Position numbers and translations under genes: made by a program
Shown here: in pieces, positions 48,401-59,815 of the stretch
Layout: each line of letters opens with the position of its first letter
Numbering within the stretch: the stretch's first letter is position 1
The notes under the pieces: model-generated
The model's database searches: none
Told to the model about the DNA's origin: nothing
The model's input: the letters and a program-made list of their open reading frames with translations, nothing else
From: Sipunculus nudus
Taxonomy: Eukaryota > Annelida > Sipuncula > Golfingiida > Sipunculidae
DNA: 64,000 bases
Reading direction: 5' to 3'
Assembly (NCBI GenBank): GCA_026874595.1
Contig: CM049316.1
Coordinates: forward strand, 40,370,695-40,434,694

Positions 48401-51400
48401 ATTATGTGTCAACATCCCGAGATTATCACAAACACCCCGTGACTTCGTTACAAATACCTCTTACATACCGTGTAGGGACATATCCCGTGTTCGCGACAAG
48501 GACTATACGGTGCTAAGTGGCCCGATTAAGCTGTTTAAACCGATAGCACACACAGTTTAAGATGATACTTTGCCTTGTGCATTTTGGGACCTACTTGTTT
48601 ATCTACATGTAATCTGTTTGTCATGAACACACTGGTCACGACCTCAGCTTATAAACTCATCAAAGTATAGCTGTTATCACAGGAGTTTGAATTTTTTATG
48701 GTAAAAAATACTGGCTTAAACTGTTTTCAATCAAGTTATTAACATTCCCCTGCACTTCACTGAACAATAAACCAGTAAAAACTGCATGCTCTTTCGTAAC
48801 TACAAGTTTTGTTTAGATGGACGACACAAGGCTGGAATCTTTGTAGACTCGCACAGAATTGTTTGTCTACTTGTAATTGACTGTGAACAAGAAATATATA
48901 GACTGGTACCCAGTATAATTTTGAGTGTCGATTCAGAAGGTTGCATACAATTCTGTGCGGGTCTACTAATTATTGATGTAATGCAGTTACAAACGAAGAT
49001 TCCGGCTTTGAGCCATTCAATATAAACAAGTTGCTAGTAAGCAGTATTTACTGGTTTATCACTTAGTGCAGGGATTCAATCGTTTGTGCTGCTGTAATAT
49101 CATTCTACTTGAGGGTAGCTTTGACTTACTGGTTTGATCCTCTGCATTTTGTATCGTACGTGTCAAGTTTTTTTCTCATAATCCTAAATGAACAATGCAT
49201 GATATGCTCGCTATTTGACTAGCTTGAGTTCACTTACAGTTACCATTTTTTTGTAGCAGACGACACAGGAAAAATCATGTTTTTGGCGGCAGATAATTAT
49301 AATTTATCAACGATCTACATATATTACATAATATACATAATATACATATTCGTTATTACCCTATAGATATTCACACAAGCTATGAAAACTATTCATTATA
49401 TAAAATACAATTGTGCAAGCTACATTGACATTTTTCAATCGAATAGACGTCTATGTTTGTGCCCTAATTAAGCCATAGGCCTATTACATATGAGGTTAGA
49501 CTGTTACGATTACCGTTGCATTTTATAAATCGGGGCTTATTATGAAGAAGATTCTGATCACAGAGTATTTATTTAACGTAAATATTTAACACTAAGCAAC
49601 TGAGTAAAGAGATTTCCAATATGGAGACGAAATGATCACGAGCCAAGGTGGTGACACACGGATGCCAGGACAAATGTAAGCCCACCACGGCCTAGCTATC
49701 ACGTGTATGTGAGACTGGTGAGGTATAAAACATGAGTACAAGACCAACAAAAATAACATACCCATATAAAAAGTGACAACAACAGACTTTGTTCGTGACC
49801 TGTACAAATCATGGAAACACAGAGTGTGTGGGGGGTCACTTAAATGTGCATCACTGAATAGGGGATGGTTCTATGTGATCAAACGTCCACATAGATGATG
49901 CCAGATAAAGGGAGCTTGATTCCAGACGGGCTGCAGAGATGGGCCATTAGATACTCAAAGAGTCGCCGGTATGTGTGGGAATCAATATAAAGCTTCAGCG
50001 CCAGTCAGCTGGAATAAACAAGCTACGAGGTCCTCGTGGCTTCATCCAACAGTAGTACATATATACCCGCTGGGCCAGTCTTCATAAAAGAGAGAATTAA
50101 ACGCTACGCAATTATGTTGCCTCTTCATATCTAAGACACGTATAATCTATGTCAAATACCCGTGTGTCTACAGGATACTAAGAGTGAAACGTGTACACGC
50201 AACTTTTGTGTACATGTGACAGTAAACGGACTCATTCTGACAACCTAGAAGACATCATATCAGGTTCTAACAGTTTTGTTTCTGACATACTACAAGAAAA
50301 TAATTTCTTCCATAAATGTATAAATCCTTTTTCAGTATGTCATTTATACGTTGTGCTAGTTGGCTTTTTTCTTACAGAAAACAGAAATTCATAGGACATG
50401 TCACGACAGACTGCTGATTCAACACTTAAAAATACCTTAACTATGGAAATATTCACTCTGCTTTATATAACGAAAATTTAACATTTCCTACACAGGAACA
50501 AAATTAATACGGTGTCGGAACTATTTTCCATTTAGCGCACACTATAATATTACACTACACATGAATGCATTCGTAAACTATACCCCTGATGCATTTACCC
50601 GAGACATTAGTTCTTTTAGGTTGCAAACTGCTCTTTATTAGACAAATAAGTACTTCTATTTATAGCATTTTTTATCTATTTTCGCAATTCATTCTCTAAG
50701 CAGCACTTAATTGACGGAGACATAATCCAGATCTGTTAATCGTTGTTTTAAGTGAGCGTTTTGACAAACTAAGGTTGCACGGTTGGTGACAAGATTTGAT
50801 CGTAATATCATAGACGTAGGGCTTGCGTAAATCCACCTACACAATCATCACACATGGTCAAGTCCCACACCGGTGTTATCAGAGGGCGGAAACAACTACC
50901 TGGTAAGAAGCCACATCTATATGGGTCACGACAGAATGACGCCAGTAGACTTCATTCCCCTTCCAATGTTGGGCGTTGATGAAAAACTAGAGCTTGTCAC
51001 GCAGTCAATGTAGGTAGTGTATAATTAAATATGGCTTCCACATCCTAGGAAACGGACGTACGTGCCTCCGAGAGGCGCCCGCGGGGGAGCTACTGGCCGT
51101 TCTGAGTCTTAAAGTTATACTATGTTATTTTTATTCAGTGGTTGATTGTCATTCTATTATGGGAACGTCAGTTGCAGACGGAGCCTCATTCTGGCTTCGC
51201 ATTATTGGTGATTTCCCGCCAGACGTATCGCAGAGAAGTGAAGTGTTTGCATTAGGTCCGCAGTGACTCGGCACAATTGAAATTATAATCCGTATTGTTA
51301 TTTTATAATATGTTAATGAACCCAAGATATAAATAGCAAAACAATTATTTAGACTGAAAGGAAAGATTTCCCATGTAGCTTGAAGATTCCGGAATCTTCC

Positions 51401-51880
51401 TGGCCGCTTACGGCATTTGCAGATTTACAAAGGACATTGCCATGGTGTGTTTTTGTTGTTTTCTTTTCCTAATGAGTTTCAGCTGTCCACACAACAAAGT
51501 ACATGAGATGAAAACATGCTGTGTAGAATATACTTTTTTGTGATCATCACGTGAGTCAAATAAGTAAATGACGCACAATTATTTAGTGAAAATATCAATT
51601 TAGTTTTAAAAATTTGCAAGGCATCTGGTAAACAAAATCTGATTGTGTGACCCTGTATTCATGTCACTGTCTTATGTCAATAAAGTTCTAATTTTGTTGT
51701 TGTAAGTTCTTGTTCGCTAATGTGATATCAACTAGAGGTGACCCTTGATTATGAGCAAATACTTTACTTATATGCTGTAACATATATTATCTTTTTATCG
51801 CATAGAAGAACATTAAAAAACTATAAACTTTACTTATTTTACATGAATTGTACAAACAGTTATTATAACTAATACTAGAT
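45491..51880. other. Intron 2, unique sequence with one fold-back element
   Basis: No exon was confirmed. Moderately GC-rich segments at 47850-48520 and 50860-51290 contain open frames. The minus-strand frame near 48063-47848 follows an acceptor-like 'taatttacag' but has no matching donor before its stop. Confidence 0.4.
48748..49073. mobile_element. Long fold-back element, 326 bp
   Basis: The outer arms are 'ccctgcacttcactgaacaa', 'taaaccagtaaaaactgc' on the left and the inverse of 'gcagtatttactggtttatc', 'acttagtgcaggg' on the right. The pairing continues inward: 'aaggctggaatctttg' with 'cgaagattccggctttg', and 'gtagactcgcacagaattgt' (48843-48862) with 'acaattctgtgcgggtctac' (48949-48968). 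The arms are about 150 bp each with mismatches, leaving little loop. It is non-coding and could be transcribed as a hairpin. Confidence 0.82.
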
Positions 51881-52060
51881 ACTCTCCATGGTTAGATGGT
51901 GGCGTTCGGTAGCGTTCGGTAGTGTCTAGAAGTGGAGGAAACAAGAGACCCCCGAGAAAACCACCGGCCTTGGACGTGCCACTGCAGCCCACTCATAGTC
52001 ACGCCGGGGATCGAACACGGAGAGAACCGAGTGCTTTAACACTCGACTGTCCAGGCCCCC
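51881..52060 (-). mobile_element. tRNA-derived SINE, copy 3 (minus strand)
   Basis: The reverse complement begins 'gggggcctggacagtcgagt', has a B box in 'gtgttcgatccccggcg', the core 'ggccggtggttttctcggg', and ends 'accatctaaccatggagagt'. It carries a small internal duplication of 'taccgaacgc'. It lies about 285 bases downstream of the exon 52534-52346, in the same orientation as the gene. Confidence 0.88.
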
Positions 52061-52168
52061 ATGCTTCATGTCATTTTCACGCTAGCCCCTTGTAAAATTC
52101 TTTACCATTCGCAATTTTATAATATATACGCATTAGTGGCATCTTAAATGATCGCTCTATTTTGTGGT

Positions 52169-52170
<2 letters not shown>

Positions 52171-52215
<45 letters not shown>
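52171..52215. repeat. (AT)n microsatellite
   Basis: About 22 AT dinucleotides, in intron 2 close to the donor of the middle exon. Confidence 0.96.
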
Positions 52216-52220
<5 letters not shown>

Positions 52221-52345
52221 CTATATATATAATGCTTATGAATAACGACATGAAATATTTCCACAGATCCGCATATAGAGACACTTTTCACAATATAAAC
52301 ATAACGCACAACAAAGCATCATGTAAAAGTCAAAATTATTCTTAC

Positions 52346-52534
52346 CTTTAATGATATCCTGTGATGAGACTGGCGGGATAAATGTGTAATTTTTTTCTTT
52401 AAGTCTTCTAAGGACGATTGCGTAACACGTAGCGTGTTTTTCAGTTCTGAGATCTGTTTCTTCAAGTCTGTTACTTCGTGATTGCGTTTTACTGCTGGAT
52501 CAGTTTCCATATCACTTTCCATGAGATTCGCCTC
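52346..52534 (-). CDS. Middle coding exon: KR dibasic site plus coiled coil
   Basis: On the minus strand, the strong acceptor 'ttttttgttttccttttcag' is followed by GAG GCG AAT in phase 0. After 63 codons the exon ends AAG with donor gtaagaataatt, again phase 0. It encodes an acidic start (EANLMESDMETDP), then AVKR, a potential furin or prohormone-convertase site. A helix follows with hydrophobic residues at perfect heptad spacing: exon residues 24, 28, 31, 35, 42, 45, 49 and 52 are Leu or Ile, with Thr at 38. The basic tail is RQSHHRISLK. This suits an oligomerising stalk of a small secreted protein. Splice strength, phase and coil pattern make a chance ORF unlikely. Confidence 0.8.
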
Positions 52535-52904
52535 CTGAAAAGGAAAACAAAAAATTGCCGAGTAAAAATCTGTTGACCACAATTAGTTTCAACGTCAACC
52601 AAAATGGACTCTACCGGCTTCTATCCACATGCATACAAAGGAAATCAGACGGGCTAATGTCGGTTACATCTAAAAGTAAACGAATCGAACGGAAAAAAAT
52701 CTAACAGTAAGATTAAAAAGGAAAGTGGTCTAAACGAAAAATAACGTTATGTGCACAGTGATAGTTTATACTGTTGAGTAAAAGCAGTGTACCATTTATT
52801 CTTATAGAGATTCAGATGAATTATATCTATGTTTGATACTATACAATAAATCTCCCGTTAAGCTACAATTGATGACCGATGATGCAGGTAGTAGAGTGAG
52901 CATT

Positions 52905-53270
52905 CCTTATTACTAACATTAATATAGTAATCAGAAGCCAGAGGGATGTGACAAGTAGCGTTATAGTTGTGATCGGAAGCGTGAGCATTCTAATTAGTAG
53001 CGGTATGATGGTTATAAGAAGCGTGAGCATTCTAATCAGTATCATTACGATTATGATCAGAAGCGTGAGCATTCTAATTAGTAATGTTATGAGAATGATA
53101 AGAAGCCAGACTGTTATGACCAGTAACGTTATGGTTGTGATCAAAAGCCCGAGAATCAGTGATCAGTAACGTTATGGCCTCGATGAAGGATGCATGTGGA
53201 CAGCTTGAATATTTTGTTCATCATCATATTGGTTAGTTATGGTTGTGATTAGTAGCAAGAGTATCGTCAG
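52905..53270. repeat. Degenerate minisatellite of about 42-48 bp
   Basis: Units contain 'agaagcgtgagcattctaat', 'tagtaacgttatg' and 'gttgtgatc'. A related scrap ('agaagcgtgacagttgtaag') recurs near 53675. It lies in intron 1. Hydrophobic or Ser/Ile-rich frames on both strands are by-products. Confidence 0.85.
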
Positions 53271-54003
53271 ATATCTCTGTATCGATAAGCTGACGATACA
53301 TAAACAACAAACAGAAAGTATAATATTTAACAAGCGACCTCCACCATCAGCGGCTATAAGGCGAAGTACCATTGACCAGGAATCAGTTGATCGGCAGCTG
53401 ATTGGCTAACCGCTGCCCGATCAAACCAGTTTAAGGGACTGTTTCTTTATTTATTTATTAAATTTTGAACAAAGAATAGCTATAACTTGGAATAAGAATT
53501 TTGATATTACATATGTACTTCCGCATCGTGTCATGTATTGTATCGTGATGTATCGCGATAAGTTTCGTAGTCAGATAATGTATCGTTACAGCTCTTCAGT
53601 TAAAAAATAAACCTGAAGTGTTACGGTTGTGTTCAGGAACGTTAGGGTGTGACCAGTACCGTGACAGTAATGAGAAGAAGCGTGACAGTTGTAAGTAAGC
53701 ATTAGCATAGCGTAAAACGTTAACAAGACAAACTTTTTTCGTGCGAGAAGCAGGGGTAGAAGACAAATCCTTAATTTGCATGCTATATTTCGCAATGTTC
53801 ATGGAAGCGAATATACAGACCATCACCTGACTAAGGTTTTGTCCCATCTTCCTGTTCTTTTCGCCTTGGTGTTTCCTATTAAAATTTAATATAAGCTCTA
53901 GAATGTTACGGAATAAGCTATATTAACTACCAGAAATTTAACCTGAAAGAAACAGACATTCTGCTCACCAGATCGTCGTTCACAGCTCCATAATATCTAT
54001 TGT

Positions 54004-54347
54004 CATTGCCTCCGCCATCCGGGTATGCGTTCATCCCTGTTTGTGTGTGTGTGTGTTTTGTTTGTTCACAACATAACTCACGCAATTCTGAACAGAATCT
54101 CACGAAATTTAAGGGCATTTCAGGAATACGCCAATGAAGAATCTATTAGATTTTGGTTAGGATACGGCACATGATTCGGTTCACGAATGTCTTTAATGAA
54201 TATTCACAAATGAAGAGTCACCTATGCACAAATGAACCTGGGAATATGGGTCAAATATGTGAATGCAAACACGGTTTTGGGAGCATCCCGCAATAATGAA
54301 CCCCACATGGCGGAGGCTTGCCTTTCTTAGAATGCAGATTTCTAGTT
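54004..54347. mobile_element. 'GCCTCCG' dispersed element, copy C
   Basis: The ends are 'attgcctccgccatccgggt' and 'acatggcggaggcttgcctt' followed by 'atttctagtt', so about 11 bp of terminal inverted repeat are visible (tgcctccgccat versus atggcggaggct). Internal blocks 'gttcacaacataactcacgc', 'gaatctcacgaaattt' and 'agggcatttcaggaat' match copies A and B. This is the best-preserved copy of the family here. Confidence 0.85.
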
Positions 54348-54426
54348 GCCAAGTTATTCCTTCGTATTTTCCTCGTTTTTATCTGTATAACAAATCTTAA
54401 TGAATTTTTTTCTTTTACATAATCAG

Positions 54427-54661
54427 AAACCTGCACTGTGTGGGTCATTTGATTTAAGCGATCATTTCATAAGATACATTACAAATGCATGCTCATATTT
54501 GAGTGACCAGGTCCTCATAGCAGGTCTCATGTTTGGCAGACTTAGCATGATCGGATCAACCTTGTACGCAAATATGATCGAGGCATTCGTTGTGACGCGC
54601 ACGACTAGCCCCGTACATAAACAATTTGTCAGTTTTTCGGTTGGCTCGCGTCTGTTACTTG
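54427..54661 (+). CDS. Possible plus-strand exon, uncertain
   Basis: A good acceptor ('tttttttcttttacataatcag') precedes an open frame starting KPALCGSFDLSDHFIRYITN. A consensus donor gtatgttt occurs at 54662. Without splicing, the frame runs to a stop at 54699. The predicted text looks globular, but I recognise no family, and no partner exons were found on this strand. It lies within intron 1 of the minus-strand gene. It could be an antisense gene's exon, an old retroelement piece, or chance. Confidence 0.2.
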
Positions 54662-55500
54662 GTATGTTTCTGTGTGATCCGATCGCCTTTAAGAAATAAT
54701 GGACAAGAAATGAATACGCACTTTTAACCGTTTACCGCTGAGGACAAAAATGAGATTTCGGATGAATTCAGATACTTTTTACATTTTACATTACAGGTAA
54801 TATCACACTCCGTTTTCATCGTATCTTTACCAAAGTTTCAACCGTTTTTAAGAGCTGATTTGTTTAAGTTTATTGGAAATCTGTGGAAGTAAAATTAATA
54901 TGCAGTGCGTTTGACCTAAGAAAATCTAGCCAGCTGAGGACTTGGTGCTTAAAGTTGGCCTGAGTGGCCTTCTGAGTAGTAAAGGTTATAATCATATGAT
55001 CTACCATTACTGTGATACAAATGTTCCCAGATCTAAAGGAACACCGCTGAGGAAAACCCAGTTCCAAAACACAGAGGAAGAAAACCCCCGTTTCTCACAG
55101 ACAGAAAAGAAAATTGGACGTTAAAGCGCACAGATGTATTTCTTAATTATCTGCACAATCTTTATATTGTATTCCTTAAAACCAAGGCTCTCATAATGTT
55201 ACACCAATGCAGAAAACATGAAAATAGTGTGATAAGGTGCGCTTATCTAAATTGGTTTCTCGAGTAATAGTCTTCCTTATGAAAAGCCAATATGTAGAGT
55301 TTTCTCAGATTTCCTAAATGATTATTTCCCGTTGATTACTTGCATACTGTTTTCACCTGGCATGCAGTTTCATCGACAGGTATAAGATTAATACCTGTTT
55401 CCCTTTTTCCATTTACAATATATGATTTAGAACCACTTTCTTTAACTTTTAACATTTAAATATACATATAATTTCTTCATTTATTACGTTAGAAACGTTA

Positions 55501-55506
<6 letters not shown>

Positions 55507-55572
<66 letters not shown>

Positions 55573-55580
55573 ATATATAT
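55507..55580. repeat. (AT)n microsatellite
   Basis: Two AT runs split by TTT. Confidence 0.96.
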
Positions 55581-56821
55581 ACCTGTTATATATTTTCTTA
55601 AAAGCATGATATAACTGCGTCACCTATACAGAAAAGGAGGAAGGCTCCCATCGCAACTCTGCAAACATTCAATTTCATTTGTGCCAGGGTTTTTTATGCC
55701 GTCATATTTAACAACAATATAAGCCATCAACAATTAATCCATACGTATAAACTGCCTAATTGTACTGATAAAACAATAAATCATGCGCTCTGAAGCCGTT
55801 TTAGTATCAGATTCAACGGCGTAAACTGTCATAAACGTATACACTTTATCAAACCATTTCTACCACTCGTGTACAAAAAAGTGGAAAACGCTCCATCATT
55901 TGTCAAATCCCTTCAAGGCCATATGTTTTTGCAATTATATTACATTACACGGTGTAGGAATATTATGTGATCAGCAACGGTCGGCCCCATCAAATTCGCA
56001 GACAGCGCCGTACTAATAACCCTACAGGCCAGTTAGGCCGATCACCCGTGACATATCTAGATTCAGTTATCAATGAGATCGCGCAGACTGTGGGCCGTAG
56101 TCTTACGAGATGCTTTATTCCGGCCACCACAGCGAGACTGTATCGCTTTGAAGAGCATCAATTCTACTCATGAAAGGGTGCTTAAAGAAAATGGTCAATT
56201 ATGTTGTATTTATTGTGATGACTGAAACAGAATTATAAATTTTTAAATGTAATAGTTACAGGCTATACAGTTATTATATTGACCAATAACTAAACCGATA
56301 TGAAAACGATACTGAAAATCGCATTGTAAATTGTAGAAATGTTTAAATGGACTAAAAAAGACAAAAAGCAAATAATTGTCGATTTTTAAGGTTGATACAG
56401 GTACGGATACGGCCAAATTCACACTGTAAGATGTCCATTACATGATGGTCGATTCACACGCATGTATACGGCTTAATTTGCAAAGAATTCCCATCAAAAT
56501 ATCAGAGTGTACACCAATCTTCTACTTTATGACTAACATATCTTCTATTTCATTTACAATATTAGGACGCAAAATGCTGGACCCGCAACTTTTAGTATAT
56601 GAACGCTACGCCTTTTTTACCCGTGCAGCTGGGACCCCATAATTTCTTTGGACCGAGCTGAATGTTTTAAATGCACCGATACAACGTAAATAATGCATAT
56701 ATAGAGACACGGGTATAGATACGGATTATGGTAAATCAATATGACCGTGCAACCCCGCCACCCCGCACGTTACCGTAATCTGTATTGCATATAACATGCA
56801 CCGGCCGTGTTCGTACCGCAG

Positions 56822-56823
<2 letters not shown>

Positions 56824-56880
<57 letters not shown>
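56824..56880. repeat. (AT)n microsatellite
   Basis: About 28 AT dinucleotides, about 165 bases from the donor of the signal-peptide exon. Confidence 0.96.
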
Positions 56881-56882
<2 letters not shown>

Positions 56883-57045
56883 ATTATTTCCTGCACGGGT
56901 CTGAATGATTATTAGTACCAAAACATCCAAATCATCGTTTTCTATCACACATTCTATCACACAAACGATAATAATAAAAAAAAGAGAAAATAGTAAATAT
57001 CAAGTACATGTATACTTTTTGTAAAATGAATTATATGTGTCTCAC

Positions 57046-57156
57046 CGAGGCTGCCCGGACAGTCGGCTGGTCTGGAGCTGCAGGTAGCGCCCACACCACA
57101 GCAGTCGCGTACAGTAGCGTCACCAGAGCGCCCAGCAACACGCTGTAGCAATACAT
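57046..57156 (-). CDS. First coding exon: signal peptide of secreted coiled-coil protein
   Basis: On the minus strand, acceptor 'gatgttttgacag' leaves G then ATG, so the start codon sits one base into the exon. The 5' UTR must therefore lie in an upstream exon. The 37 codons give MYCYSVLLGALVTLLYATA, then VVWALPAAP and DQPTVRAAS. This is a typical secretory signal, hydrophobic over residues 6-23, with likely cleavage after the Ala at 23. The donor gtgagacaca is in phase 0 and fits the acceptor at 52534. The GC content is much higher than the flanks. The open reading frame on the same strand in another frame (57151-56957) is a shadow of this exon. Nothing identifies the protein family from this exon alone. 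Confidence 0.8.
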
Positions 57157-59256
57157 CCTGTCAAAACATCAACATGGGATACCTCAGTTTTTTCATTATT
57201 AATTGCATTAATACCGCTTATTTTTTCCATTATTAATCGTGGTTATACCGCCTCTGCATCTCAACGCCATCTTGTGTTCATAAAGTTAAGCACCTGTTTG
57301 TCAACTGTGAAAAAGGCATTCATACTGGATAATTTCTTTGTTTATTCACGCACAATAGAATGGATTTCAAACGTTTACGTAAGCATTTTCACTACACCAT
57401 GCTAATACGAATCAAGATTCCATTTAATCAAATCCAGAGATATTTAAAGAATCTCAAAACATACAATTTCAGAGGAATTTAGCTAGTTTTTTTCCAATAA
57501 AAATAATAAGATAATAATTCATCTAGTACAAAGTTTGCAAACTAGATGATGCTGAGAACCGCACGCGGTAATAACCTAAATAACAATAATCGTGTTCCAA
57601 GGTATCCTATTGTAAGACCAATGAATATCTTGAGAGGGTTATTTGCTGAAAAAACAAACTAACTAGAGGCCTAGTGAGGCCAAAAAACACACAATATCCG
57701 AAGCATATAAGGTATTCATTACAATTCATTTTGTCATATTATGAATTTTATATTAAAATAATTGGGGCACGTACTGACTTATTGACTATTAATTGGTCAT
57801 TGAGATGTCTGACATCGGTTAATAATATGTGGCTATGAAACTGATGGTTTAATGTCAGTGAATAAGCAGAATTTAATCTAGGAAAACCCTCTTTTATTTT
57901 ATACTTGGCACAGAGACCAAATATAGGGTTTGTGGTTAAAAGACACGTGAACTGGATATTATGTTATAAATTTAAGTGTCAACTGGACATTAATATATAC
58001 ACGTATGTCCTGATATTGTGACCACAGACACGAGTTAAAAACAAACCAGGTCATTTTACTGTAGTTTACTTATTCTAGAGCGGATGGATGAGCGTTAATT
58101 TCGAGCTCTTTGCCAAGAATCACGACTTAATGTTTGTAACTTGTCACTTGTCTGCTTCTGCGCTTTCTAAGTTGGTCATAAAAAGTTACGGTTTTCTATA
58201 TGGTAACGACTTCATATTTGAGACCTTGACGCTGCAAACAGGTGCATTTTTTTTGGTAATTTAATTCCTACTATTTTGTGTGACAGTATATAGTTAGTGG
58301 AAAACTGGGTTTTTACATCAAAGGTACACCGAACCCCTCCGCGTATAAAATTTAAAGAGGATTAAGAATAAGAAGTTTACGAAAACCTGTTTACATATTT
58401 TAATATAGTTTATGAGTAATCAGAATAAACCGTAGCGTACTATTCGTATATAGTGCAGCGCTGGTAACATTATTGTATTTAAACGAGCTGCAAGGGCCGA
58501 ATCCTAATTATCAGCATTTCAGAAAGTCTAGTTCTTCTCTACTGTTTTCTCACCCACCGACTCGCTAGAACAGTAAATTTATAATAGTGCATGATAGACG
58601 TGTATTATTCTGCAATGATTACGTCATTTAAATATACTAACTTATATAAAAAAATACAGTAAACATAAAAGAGCCAAGAGATTTAAATCATTTTTCAACT
58701 GAAATGAAACCCTATATCTCCGAAATTCACATTCGCAAATGTTATTGACTCAACTGGATGACAAACAAAATATTCAACTATTTGCAAAATTTCATGTATT
58801 TTCGCTAATGTCAAATGGTTATAATTGTTATAATTTCTAATACCTTTATGTGAAAATAATCTGAATTAGCAGCATATTAATCTAAATTAAAAAAGAAGAA
58901 ACATAGACGTTTTTCAAAATGTAGGTTTGGTCCACCCGGCCTTAAGTCAAGAGGCCTTCCTTTGCTTTCTTAATGGATATTCAAAATTTCTTAATTTTGA
59001 TCAAATGTTAAAACGCCGCTGAGCATACAGTCGCACAATGGTAAATTCATGTGTCTTCACGTTCTTAACATATTCCCAGCCTCGGACACTATGGCTGCGT
59101 AGCTATGTTGGGGTCCGCAGGAACACGCATGCATACTTTGAACAATGATAACATTGTTTTTATAATGTTAAACAGATATCAAGTATAATACCTCATCCAG
59201 CCTGAAAGTCCTTTGTTGTGACAAAGCTGTTCTTAACAGATTATCACCTCCTCATT

Positions 59257-59345
59257 ATGACTGATAAGCTCAATTTAGTTATCAGTCATGACATATAGAT
59301 AGAAAAAATGAGCATCAAGCTCAATTTAGTTGATGCTCATTTTTT
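59257..59345. other. Two hairpins with different stems and the same 11-base loop
   Basis: Hairpin 1 is atgactgataa (59257-59267), loop gctcaatttag, ttatcagtcat (59279-59289), with 11 perfect base pairs. Hairpin 2 is aaaaaatgagcatcaa (59303-59318), loop gctcaatttag, ttgatgctcatttttt (59330-59345), with 16 perfect base pairs. The loops are identical and the stems unrelated except for the closing AA/TT. Perfect stems in otherwise drifting DNA suggest recent origin or constraint. Confidence 0.85.
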
Positions 59346-59671
59346 TGTTAACTCGCTACTTGGCACTATAGGAAGATTGTCCGCTTTGCATAAACTGTCC
59401 GTTGACAAACTGTGTATCGACATACGCATACACACATTTTAATTATTGTTGTTTCTTGAGGAGACGGCATGTAGGGGTACACATACATACACATCAGGGA
59501 TAATTCTAGGTCTTTCCATGGGCCTTTTTTAGGAGACTTATTTCTGCCAATTCCACTCTGAAACATTTTTTTAACATGAAATTTCAATTCGTCAGTTAAA
59601 ATACCCCGTTAACCTATTAACAATCCCAATTTAAAGCAAAAAAGGTCCACATTCTTGATCAACCATAGGTC

Positions 59672-59675
<4 letters not shown>

Positions 59676-59721
<46 letters not shown>
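59676..59721. repeat. (AT)n microsatellite
   Basis: About 23 AT dinucleotides directly abutting a possible retroelement 3' end. Confidence 0.96.
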
Positions 59722-59725
<4 letters not shown>

Positions 59726-59815
59726 TAGTTAAAGAGGAAGGGTGACGCCTTTTATATAGACTTATTTATTGTAACACAAGCTTTCAAAGCGCACATGCAG
59801 GCTTCGTCAGGTACT
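59722..59815 (-). mobile_element. Possible 3' end of a Penelope-like or related retroelement
   Basis: On the minus strand, 'cctgacgaagcctgcatgtg' followed by 'cgctttgaaagcttgtgtta' and 'caataaataagtctatataa' has the 'GACGAAGC...GCGCTTTGAAAGC...AATAAA' layout that I associate from memory with Penelope-like element tails. It then runs into an (AT)n tract. No coding part remains. Confidence 0.35.
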
